From Cranoglanis bouderius (Eukaryota > Chordata > Actinopteri > Siluriformes > Cranoglanididae): DNA of 64,000 nt. The notes below the pieces were generated by a model. The model ran no database searches. It had not been told where the DNA came from and worked only from the letters and a program-made list of their open reading frames with translations. Position numbers and translations under genes: made by a program. Positions 54,953-64,000 of the stretch are shown here, piece after piece. Within the stretch, counting starts at the first letter, position 1, and each line of letters starts with the position of its first letter. Where the stretch lies: assembly GCA_023630585.1 (NCBI GenBank), contig CM042558.1, positions 6,096,300-6,160,299 of the forward strand, written 5' to 3'.

Positions 54953-55651
54953 GTAAGTACTGAAATAATGCAATTTGAACAACTGCTTTGCCCTTATCAT
55001 GTATTTCAGGTGTTTATTTCTCCTGCTCATTGATTATGAAATGAAGCAGTTTTGCTAAAGATAATGCTAATGATGAGTCTCCTTTCCTGCAAGGTATACC
55101 CTATACTAGCTGTGTTATCTTCTGCAGTATATAGGCAGTCATAGTTTCTGGTTAAAAACATACCAGCATACTTTACTGAATACCGTTATCTCACTTTTAG
55201 CTTGTTATCTGTCAGTGTCGTGTGTGTCTGATTTAGAGCATCAGACAGTTGTCCGTACTTGACAGGACCTGACCAGTCACATCAGGGTCAGTTAGGTTTG
55301 GACAAGTGTTTGTTGGTCATAGGTCAGGCTCAGGTGTGTCTACATCCTGGAGATTTGAATTTGAATGTGAAAAAGTCGTTTACAGAATATCTTCTCACTG
55401 TTATCATCACAGGTGCCAAGATTGGATGCCAAATCTCTGTTTAGATTTGTCAACGGTCAGATTTTCATTCAAAACTTGGTCCTGTGACGTAACTTGGGTA
55501 AGACTTGCTTGTGACAGAATGTTCTTGGGTCGCATTTTAAATTTCAGGCCTGATTGAATCAAGTTTCATCATGTCTTGTATTAAAATGTGCCTGTTTTTC
55601 TTTTCTGAAAGGTCCACTGGGTTTCTAAATGCTATATAGAAATTAATGTGT
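54953..55651. other. plce1 intron, no feature seen
   Basis: No repeat or exon recognised. Confidence 0.35.
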
Positions 55652-55993
55652 CAGTCCATACAGGATTTTGCGTTTTTTTTGTGATTGTTGCAGACAAAAA
55701 TGCTTGATTTTGAGTGGCTTTTTTTCAAATTTGCGATGCAATTTGTGGAGATTTTTTTTTTTTTTTGGAAAACTACTTGAATTAGTGAAATTGCAATTGC
55801 ACAAAATTATTTTGCACGGCCTTTCACCGTGATGTTTGTTGGTAAAGGAGACCTTTTAGCTGCACCCATGTTCAATGCATGTGAATTGAAGAGGACTTTG
55901 GCTGAATGTGCGTTGTGATAACGTCACATGACGCGTCTTGACATGACGTGTTCATTTCTGCGATCTCAAAATCGCAAAATCCTGGGGGGACTG
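55652..55993 (-). repeat. CAGTCCCTCCAGGATT element, copy 3, inverted
   Basis: CAGTCCATACAGGATTTTGC at the left and CAAAATCCTGGGGGGACTG at the right give clear inverted ends of a unit of about 340 bases. The interior is the reverse complement of copies at 8652 and 21889. Confidence 0.82.
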
Positions 55994-56473
55994 AATTGTT
56001 ACGATTATAATGATAATAATAATAATTATTATTATTACTATTATTAATCAAAACCCTCTGATCAAACATGTTTTGTATTCTGTGACAAGCAGGTACATAT
56101 TCAGTTTTTCTGTATAAAGGCGTGAGGAGTACAATGTGACCTCATGAGAAAGCGGTATCTCCCTCCGTCTCCTGCACTTGCCCTCACACTTTCTCCTCTA
56201 ATGGGTTCCAGGTTTGCTCCGTCACTCTGACAATGTTCCACTCTCTGACTCCTCCGAACTAAACACTATCTTTCCCGCACGCTCCTGCAGCGCTGTTTTC
56301 CCATGGCCTTCTTGACATTTTCCAAGTGCGAGCATCACAAACATAATGTGCGTGCTCACTGAGTCTTCCTTTAGTTTTGGTTTCCAAGCTAGACTGTGTC
56401 GTGTGTGTAGTGTATATGTACACTCTGTGGCTCTAGTGAGATGGCCCCATGTGAAATTCAACAGGAGATTAGG

Positions 56474-56476
<3 letters not shown>

Positions 56477-56527
<51 letters not shown>
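56477..56527 (+). repeat. (GT)n microsatellite
   Basis: About 51 bases of GT repeat. Confidence 0.97.
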
Positions 56528-56528
<1 letters not shown>

Positions 56529-57561
56529 ACGCATGCATGTTTGTCTCTCTGTGTGTGTGTTCCCAAAGCAGCACTGCAGCTCTTTCTAAGCATCAGCTCT
56601 GAACCTTTCGTTCTCTGCTGCAGCGGCTAATCAAGCATGTGACTGTTTTATGCAATTAAAGCCGACGGATACTCGCCAGTGTTTGTTCAAAAGGGTGCGA
56701 GTTGGATTTGCAGACGAAAAGACAAAAGACCAAATCTATTTGTGCTTTGTGAGTAAAGCTTGCTTTGTTTTAGGTGTTTTGTTTATTTATTTATTTCAGA
56801 AATGTTACATTTTGGTCCAGACATTGTTCATTTTCCAATTCATTTTGCAATACCATATAATAACTTTGAACCTGACTACGCAAAGTAAAATTTCTAATGT
56901 TAAAACTGACCCTTAGGAATATTTTGCTTACATGTTGGAATAAGAATTATGTATGAAAGCTTTTCTTAATGTACATATAAAGAGCCCATGCTTTGTTCAT
57001 GCCTTTCAATTACACTGCGTATTTTACGGCTTGAGGGGGCGAGCACGAGTCTTTATCATGTTTTTGTCAGTCTGACAGAGAAAGAAATGGGCCACACTCT
57101 CAGCAATCATTGTTACATGTGCTGTTCACTGACCAGTTTAAAGTCCCCTAGTGACTCGCTTGAATTGTGGGAACAAGCCCTTGTATTGTTGCTCTTGTCA
57201 GCAGTAGTAGTTTGACTCTGCTCACAGTGGGCTTTAAAAAAAAGTTTTTTGCGTCTCGATATTGTTAAGAATCACTTGCTCTTATTGTGAATAGTTAGCT
57301 TTATTGTGTGTTTGGTCTTTCAAGTAGGTGCCAGTCCCAAACATTCATCTAGCAAGGGTTAGCTCTCAGTGGTGTGCTGGCCCTCGTGTCAGGTGCACTG
57401 GACAAGAAAGTAGGGCAGAAAGCTTCTTTCAGGAGATTTCGATTTTTTTTTTCTCTTTTTTTTTCTTTCTTTTTTTTCCAGAGTGAGTAATATTCCAAAT
57501 TCTATGAAGCTGAATTTCTAATATCAGTTGTTCACTTCTGCCTTTGTGGACGTCATGTGCC

Positions 57562-57564
<3 letters not shown>

Positions 57565-57611
<47 letters not shown>
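57565..57611 (+). repeat. (GT)n microsatellite
   Basis: About 47 bases of GT repeat. Confidence 0.97.
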
Positions 57612-57614
<3 letters not shown>

Positions 57615-58045
57615 GTTTGTTTAGGATGTGTGTATTAAACACTTGTTTGTCTCTCACATTAAGGCCAGGTTTGGTTTTATTCAATGTTTCTGTCCAGAAC
57701 AACTCGGAGAGAAGTCCACTAATATGAGAATGCTTTCATCCTGCATCCAGTCTTTTTATTTATTTATTTTAAAAAAATTTTTAAGTAAAGGGTAAACTCT
57801 AGAAAGAGCCATTCTGATCACATACTTCTTGCACTGTTGTGAACTGTTTAAAATAATCAGTTTGTCCCTCTGGAGGAAGTCTTTGAGGTTCCATGTAAAA
57901 CCCAGCAACATGGAGTTTCTCTTTCAGAGAGCATTTCAGTTAAAACTCCTTTAGCAAGTGCACTGTGCCTGTTTGTCTTGGGTTTCTTCTGTATTTTTGT
58001 GATTTATTCTTTTGTGTAGTGTTCTGTGCCTTTGTAAATGTGGTA

Positions 58046-59179
58046 CAGTTGAGGTCACAAAAATTGCATGTTGTTTTTTTATTTAGTTCTGCCCTGAATG
58101 AGCTATTTCACATAACAGATGTTTACATATAGTCCACAAGACACAGTGTTGATCGGTGTAAATTGTTATCATTTTGTTTAAAGATCAACACTTTAGACCG
58201 ATCATCCTGTTCAAAAGTTTACACTGGCTCTTAATGTGTCGTGTTGCCTTCTTGAGCATCAGTGAACGTCTGCACCTTTTGTAATAGTTGTGTACGAGTC
58301 CCTCAGTTGTCCTCGGTGTGAAAAGATGGATCTTAACATCATATAGCCCACTGTTGGAAAGGGGTCAAATATGCAGAAGATGCCGGAAAAGCAAACAATG
58401 TGCAGGACCTGGAGGATGTTTCGGAAGAACAGTGGGCAGTTTAACTGCTCAGGACAAACAAGGGACTCATGAACAACTATCACAAAACATAAAAACAGTC
58501 GTTGATCATCCAGGTAACAACACACAGTATTAAGAATCGAGCGTATGTAAACTTTTTTGAACTGGTTCATTTGTGTAAATTCAGTTATTATTGTGTCTTG
58601 TGGACTATGCACAAAAATGGTTTACTGATCAAAAAATCAAGCTCCTGACATGGCCATCCCAGTCCCCACCAGCATGGACCTCGAAATTTGAAGGATCTGG
58701 AGAGATTCTGTATGGAGGAATGGTCTCAGATCCCTTGCCATGTATTCTCCAACCTCATCAGGTGTTATAGGAGAAGGCGCAGAGCTGTTATCTTGGAAAA
58801 GGGAGATAGCACAAAGTATTGACTAAAAAGGTGCCAGTAATTCTTGCACACCTATATTTAACAAAGATTTTTTTTTTTATACACCTGTTTTGTTTGCAAT
58901 TGTTTGATATCCATGAGAGCAGAGTATTTTTGTGAATTTATTGAACAAAAGATCAAAAGGTTAAACAATAAAGACGAATTTTCACAGCCTTCTTTGCTCA
59001 TATTTACCAAGGGTGCCAATATTAGTGGAGGGCACTGTATGTAAACATCTGTTATGTGAAATGCAGAGCAGTACTAAATAAAAAACAAAATGCAATTTTT
59101 ATGAACCCCCTTTTTTTTCCCCTCAAAATTAACATTTTGCAGATTCTGCAAGCCGCATGTAAACTTATGACCTCAACTG
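58046..59179 (-). mobile_element. CAGTTGAGGTCATAAGTTT element carrying a nested insertion
   Basis: Both ends are present at TA sites (58044-58045, 59180-59181): left CAGTTGAGGTCACAAAAATT and right TTATGACCTCAACTG. The interior matches 18832-19260 almost word for word, but it is interrupted at 58608-59037 by another transposon fragment. Confidence 0.85.
58608..59037 (+). mobile_element. 3' part of a Tc1-like element nested in the previous one
   Basis: The host sequence GTGGACTA continues after TA 59038 with TGTAAACATCTGTTATGTG, as in the uninterrupted copy at 19159. The insert reads CATGGCCATCCCAGTCCCCA, a W-P-S-Q-S-P remnant, and later GGCGCAGAGCTGTTATCTTG from a transposase C-terminus. Its 3' end is GTGGAGGGCACTGTA. 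The 5' part is lost. Confidence 0.8.
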
Positions 59180-59182
59180 TAT

Positions 59183-60234
59183 ATTAATTAAATATATTAA
59201 GTCTACTATAATTAGCATCGTTATAAGAACCCTTATAACCCTTGTTTCTGTACTGCAGCCTTTGGAACCACAGTTGCAGGATTTCATTGCTAACATGTTC
59301 ATTGAACGAGAAGAAGCTTATTAACATCCGACAGCCACAAGCTATGGTAGCTCTGCTAGTTAAAACAGAAACTCTGCTGTCTCATCTCGATGGTCAGTCC
59401 AAATTGTGTTGCTATGAGTATGTTTAATAATACCCACTGTGCTTATTTTATTTTTTTTTAAAATAAATTTTATTGGAAAAATTCACTAAAGTCTCTCTAT
59501 TAGCAAGATATTCCTGTATAACCCAACCCTAAATGGTTCACCAAAACCTTTTCCCAAAAACTTTACATTCTTGCTTGTAATAAGGCCATCTTTATCAGTA
59601 GAGGTATGTCATCATCGGGCTGTTTTGAACAGAACGAACTGTTGTGTGGAAGCCTGAGGCCAACTCTGGCATGCACACAAAGTGTTTAGTCAGTTCTGAA
59701 AAAGCCCAGGTATCCAAAACTAACCGAGGTGAGGGATTCAGAATTGACCATGTAAAGGTTTTGTATTAGAACATGAGTTTGGATGGCCTTTCTGTTTTGA
59801 AAGACCTGGTGTGTGAATAGGGATTTGCCTTCTGCCTAATTTAATTGGCAGATATTTGGCTAAAAAAGCATCTTTAATATGGTATAATCAAATATTATAT
59901 TTCCGCTGCAATTAAACTTTCCTCTTGTAATACAGAGAAATAATGAGCAGAAATATCAAGTGCACAGCAAAAGCTTTACTGAATGTCGGCTCGATATTTC
60001 AGCCAGTATCCCTACTGCAGCAGTGCACAATCTGACATTGGTTAAAATCCAAACTCCTTAAAAGTTCTAGCTGCAACAGAGTTTAGGATTGTCTTACTGG
60101 ATTAACCAACTTTGTGATCACAGTGACCATGCATGTTTATAATAATCTGATGGTCAGTACTGATATTTGTACTATATAGGTAGCCATTTGTAGCCATTGT
60201 AGTTTAAGACTTTTTTGGTGACATTTACATCAGT
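59183..60234. other. plce1 intron, no gene seen
   Basis: No exon or repeat recognised. Confidence 0.4.
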
Positions 60235-60520
60235 CAAGGTGTCCCTTGATTGTGCGCGTGCTTCCTTCGAGACGCATGAAGCCATGCGCAACTGCAGCAT
60301 CACAGGGCAGCTGAACACACTCTGAGGAAAGCACTATCCTCCCTCTTCTACATACATGAGCCCACTGACGCTGACAATTGCTTAGTGTCTCTGTGATTGC
60401 CAGTGGATAGAGTAGTGCCATCCTTAAAGAGCGTGGCCAGTTTTGCAGTCTTTGAATGCCAGCCGGGGATGGCTGTGGCATCTTCGTGATTTGAACTCGC
60501 GATCTCCCAACAAGGGTGAA
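60235..60520 (-). repeat. tRNA-derived SINE (second type), truncated
   Basis: The minus strand begins TTGGGAGATCGCGAGTTCAA with ATCACGAAGATGCCACAGCC, a box B-like motif and the first body block. It proceeds to GCTGCCCTGTGATGCTGCAG and ends near GAAGGAAGCACGCGC. The 3' tail is missing. Confidence 0.75.
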
Positions 60521-60796
60521 CAATTTTCTGTTGTGACTTTTTAGACCCCTTTTAGTGACCATTTCAAAAAAGTTCCTAGTAACAAATGCGGCGACTTATT
60601 GAGTATATCACAGCTGCGCACTGTACAAGTTGAGAAAACGGATTCTGTCGCATGAGCCGATGTTCCCAACGACCAATCACTGATCACCGTTGTGTGTCCC
60701 ACCTGCGTGCTTCCTGGTTCTTTGGTTCTTCATTTTAAACCATCTTCTTGGCTATATTTACAAGTGATAAAAACAAGTTATTCCATCAGTAATAGT

Positions 60797-60889
60797 TTCC
60801 TTCATGTCTGTCTGTTTTTTCCCCAAATTTCTCCCTAATCGGGTCATTTGCCAATTGCCACCCGTCAGAAATGGTGAAGGTTCGATAGA
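60797..60889 (-). repeat. SINE 3' tail, separated from its body by a Tc1 insertion
   Basis: On the minus strand CCACCCGTCAGAAATGGTG in inverse, then GGCAATTGGCAAATGACCCG and GGGAGAAATTTGGGG, form the typical tail of this SINE type. Its body and head lie on the far side of the Tc1 element, at 62227-62600. Confidence 0.65.
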
Positions 60890-60891
60890 TA

Positions 60892-62224
60892 CAGTGCTGT
60901 AAAAACGTATTTGCCCCATCCTGATTTCCTCTGGTTTTGTGTTATCCAATACCAACTGGGCCTGTGTGAAAATGTATTTGCCCCCATACTTACTAATTCC
61001 CCAAATCTATGAAACTGCATTCATAATGGGGTTCAGATGGACTAGACACAACCAGGCCCGATTACTGCAAACCCTGTTCAATCAAATCAACGCTTAAATA
61101 GAACTTTTTCAACAGCCTGAAGCTGGTTAAAAGGTCTTACCCAGTAACACACTATGCCAAAGTTGAAAGAAATTCCAGAAATGATGAGGAAGAAGGTGAA
61201 TTTCAAAGGCTCTGGGACTCCAAAGAACCACAGTGAGAGCCATTATCTCCAAATGGAAAAACTCGGCACAGTAGTGAACCTTCCAAGAAGTGGCCGACCT
61301 TCCGAAATTCCTCCAAGAGCACAGCAATGACTCATCCAGGAAGTCACAAAAGAGCCAAGGACAACATCAAAGGACCTACAGGCCTCTATAGGCCCCTAAT
61401 AAAGGTCACTGTTCATGACTCCACTATCAGAAAGACACTGATTGATGACTCGATAGTGGAACTGTTTGGAAGACAGGGGTCCCGTTACATCTGGCGTAAA
61501 CCAGATTTCCACAAAAATACAGAATTCCACAAAAATAATGTCATACCTAGAGTCAAGCATGGTGGTGGAAGTGTGATGGTGTGGGGATGCTTTGCTGCTT
61601 CAGGGCCTGGACAACTTGCAATAATTGAGGGAAACATGAATTCTGCTCTCTACCAGAAAATCCTAAAGGAGAATGTCCGGACTTCGGTCCATAAGTTGAA
61701 ACTCAAGCGCAGCTGGATTATGCAGCAAGACAATTATCCAAAGCATAGGAGTGAGTCCACCTCTGAATGGCTCAAAAAAAAAAAATCAAAATTAAAGGTT
61801 TGGAGTGACCTAGTCAAAGTCCTGAATTGATCCAATTGAGATGCTGTGGCAGGACCTTAAACGGGCAGTTCAAGCTCGAAAACCCTCCAGTGTGGCTGAA
61901 CTAAAGCAGTTCTGCGAAGAAGAGTGGGCCAAAATTCCACCACATCGCTGTGAAAGACTGATATCCAGTTATCGGAAGCGTTTGGTTGCAGTTATTGCTG
62001 CTAAAGGTGGCACAAGCAGATTTTAAGTTTAAGGAGGGAATTAGTTTTTTACATGGGTGATATAGGTGTTGGATACCTTTTTTTACTTCAATGTAAAAAT
62101 ATGAACTGTATTGTGTGTTTACTCCAGTTGCCTTTGTTTTATGTTGTATTTCGTTTGAAGATCTCAAACTATTTAGTATGAGACAAAAACAGAAGAAATC
62201 AGGAAATACTTTTTCACAGCACCA
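60892..62224 (+). mobile_element. Tc1-like transposon, decayed, inserted in a SINE
   Basis: TA at 60890-60891 and 62225-62226. The left end is CAGTGCTGTAAAAACGTATT and the right end ATACTTTTTCACAGCACCA, forming inverted repeats with a small deletion in the right one. It encloses a broken transposase. It interrupts a minus-strand SINE whose two halves lie on either side. Confidence 0.9.
61154..62026 (+). pseudogene. Tc1 transposase pseudogene
   Basis: It starts MPKLKEIPEMMRKKVN-like at 61154. It shows SKWKNSAQ, then HDSTIRKTLIDDSIVELFGR (an internal deletion joins the DNA-binding part to the first Asp region). Further blocks are HGGGSVMVWGCFAASGPGQL, MQQDNYPKH (second Asp) and, after a frameshift and stop near 61828, PIEMLWQDLKRAVQARKPSS with the catalytic Glu. 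It ends at TAA 62024-62026. Multiple lesions make it inactive. Confidence 0.9.
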
Positions 62225-62226
62225 TA

Positions 62227-62600
62227 GATAGATGGATAGATGGATAGATACATAGATAGCAAGCATGTGTTTCCTTCCAGACACATGAAGCCAGCCACCA
62301 CTTCTTTTACAGCTGCTGTTAATGCTGTCACAGGGCAGTGCAACACACTCTGAGCAAAGCACTAACTGCTCTTTTCTGCATACATGAACTCACAGATGCT
62401 TACAATGTCACCCTGGTTGTTGATGTAGAGAGTAATGCCTTCCCTTCCACCCAGAGAGCATGGCCAATTCCACTCTCTTTGACTCCTGGCCGCAAATGGC
62501 TGTGGCATCATTGGGGTTCAAACTGTCGATGAAAGGTTTGACTCGTTTCAGTTGCAACACTTGGCAGCCTCGAGACCCCTGACTCTTGGTGGACGGTTGT
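62227..62600 (-). repeat. SINE head and body, separated from its tail
   Basis: On the minus strand GACAGTTTGAACCCCAATGA, then GCCACAGCCATTTGCGGCCA, GCATTACTCTCTACATCAAC and GTGGCTGGCTTCATGTGTCT follow the order of the SINE at 60235-60520. A GATA/GATG run (62227-62256) borders the insertion. Confidence 0.7.
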
Positions 62601-62629
62601 TCAGTTATTTGGTGCTCACTTGAGTATTC

Positions 62630-62665
62630 AAGTCAATTCAGTTCAATTTCATTTACATAGCACTT
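62630..62665 (-). repeat. Retroposon tail fragment
   Basis: GTCAATTCAGTTCAATTTCA, then TTTACATAGCACTTTTAA, is the inverse of the tail seen at 24100-24130. Confidence 0.6.
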
Positions 62666-62736
62666 TTAAAAACTGCAAATGTTATCAATATTTCTTTTCT
62701 TTCCATTTTCGGTCACTAACTTGGAAACACATTTTT

Positions 62737-62756
62737 ATATATATATATATATATAT
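62737..62756 (+). repeat. Short (AT)n repeat
   Basis: About 20 bases of TA repeat. Confidence 0.9.
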
Positions 62757-63022
62757 GTTCAAATGAGCAGTTTATAAAAATTTGTAGGCTATTGATTACC
62801 AGATAAACAACAAAATGCTTAAGCCAGGTATATACTGTACAATGAAAGATCCCACTATCTGACTTCACACTGAACTACTTGATGACACATGACCGCGTAA
62901 GCTGAAGAATTTGCACAACATTATGTATGGACATGGAAGTGGTTCAGGAACTGTCCATTTTTGAGTAGAACTGGACACGTTCTCTCAGAGACAGTCTAGT
63001 TTCCACTGATTAGCCTACAACA

Positions 63023-63620
63023 TTCAATTCAATTTCATTTGTATAGCGCTTTTAACAATGGACATTGTCCCAAAGCAGCTTTATAGAAATATATAAACTC
63101 AGGATATAGATTTTAAATGTACGAATTTATCCCCAATGAGCAAGCCAGAGGCGACAGTGGCAAGGAAAAACTCCCTGAGACGCTATGAGGAAGAAACTTC
63201 TCATCTGGGTGACACCGGATAGTGTGATTTATAAATAAATAAATCCCTTCTATAAATGTACCAGTACTACATGGTCAAATAGCAGTTGTGTAACCAGGAA
63301 AATTCATTACAGTTTTTATATGAAGACTGTATTGTTGAACTTCTCCACTGTTGGATGGAGTCACTGATGGAGACTTGAGTGCAAAACTGTTTGTGGCAAT
63401 TGTAGTCGTAGCCATCATAGCATAACTGTTCATATGAACTGAGGTCCAAAGCCATCTTTATGGTTTTTAAGTGGTACCATCCTCCGTAATCTCAATGATC
63501 TTTAGGCTGCACCGTGTGGGGCCATCCTCAGCAGCAGCATGTGACTTCCAATTGATGAGAACTCCAACCAGAAGTAGGACATCAGGATGGATCAGGCAGG
63601 TACAACATGGTGATGTTAAG
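63023..63620 (-). repeat. Longer copy of the retroposon 3' tail repeat, minus strand
   Basis: Starts CATTCAATTCAATTTCATTT, then GTATAGCGCTTTTAACAATG. It continues through GGCAAGGAAAAACTCCCTGA and TCATCTGGGTGACACCGGAT, then runs on to CCAAAGCCATCTTTATGGTT and CATCAGGATGGATCAGGCAG. This shows that the shorter pieces at 23920 and 40535 are its 3' end. Confidence 0.75.
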
Positions 63621-63819
63621 CAGTCACATGTTTTCTATGCAAAATGGGCTACACTAGGCTTTTATGCATATCCAGTGTTGCCAACTTAGTCAGATTGTCT
63701 CTAGATTTGGTGACTTTTTAGCGACTTTATTACAAAAGAGTAGGTTCTGTTTACTCACCACCAGTGTGTAAAGTGTGAGTTGAACAGTCAGTTTTCATAG
63801 TTGATGTATTGGAAGCAGG

Positions 63820-64000
63820 AAAAATGGGCAAGTGTAAGGATCTGAGCTGAACTTTGACATATACCACCTACCTAAACATTGCTGCAGACCAAGTACACCC
63901 CTTCATGACAAAAGCAGAATAATGCACCCTGCCACACTGCAAAAATTGTTCAGGAATGGTTTGAGGAACATGACAAAGACTTCAGGGTGTTGACTTGGCC
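63820..64000 (+). mobile_element. Internally deleted Tc1-like element, cut by window end
   Basis: AAAATGGGCAAGTGTAAGGA with TCTGAGC encodes MGKCKDLS, the transposase N-terminus. It joins abruptly to ACTTTGACATATACCACCTA (TYTTYLNIAADQVHPF), which normally lies hundreds of residues later. The sequence then runs through broken frames to GTGTTGACTTGGCC at the window edge. Same family as 29690-30335. Confidence 0.75.

Larger units (their letters stand above)
55994..58045. other. plce1 intron, no gene seen
   Basis: Two GT microsatellites and T-rich tracts; no plce1 exon recognised. Confidence 0.4.

Overview
The window is vertebrate nuclear DNA, most likely from a ray-finned fish. It has intron-split genes with GT-AG junctions, dense fish-type Tc1/mariner transposons and tRNA-derived SINEs, and long dinucleotide microsatellites. 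The SINE set resembles the DANA/Mermaid type, so an otophysan such as a catfish or cyprinid relative is plausible, but the species cannot be fixed from sequence alone. No prokaryotic, phage or CRISPR content was seen.

Four genes form a block in the order known from human 10q23.33: fra10ac1 (minus strand, N-terminal exon at 1515-1594, probable first exon near 3526), lgi1 (plus, 8 coding exons, 6050-11792, complete, 544 aa), slc35g1 (plus, 3 coding exons, 12949-20346, complete, 415 aa) and plce1 (plus, only the large N-terminal coding exon 34693-35784, with a probable untranslated first exon ending at 31308). fra10ac1 and lgi1 are head to head. slc35g1 starts about 570 bp after the likely lgi1 poly(A) signal. 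plce1 continues beyond the window, and 35785-64000 is read as its intron.

The rest is mainly repeats: (1) a Tc1 element entering from the left edge with a perfect 41-bp inverted repeat and a lost catalytic glutamate; (2) an apparently intact Tc1/mariner transposase with D,D,E and 36-residue spacing at 47222-48241 in a TIR-bounded element; (3) several decayed or internally deleted Tc1 relatives, some nested at TA sites; (4) at least three recurring MITE-like families; (5) several SINE types, including one with a tRNA-Glu-like head; (6) a remnant of a non-LTR retrotransposon; (7) two pairs of duplicated segments of unknown nature.

The genes do not form one pathway. LGI1 is a secreted synaptic adhesion protein, SLC35G1 a membrane protein of the drug/metabolite transporter group, PLCE1 a Ras-regulated phospholipase C, and FRA10AC1 a nuclear protein linked to splicing. 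I found no credible new biological system. The best leads are the intact transposase, overlapping uORFs before slc35g1, and promoter-like islands inside introns of slc35g1 and plce1.
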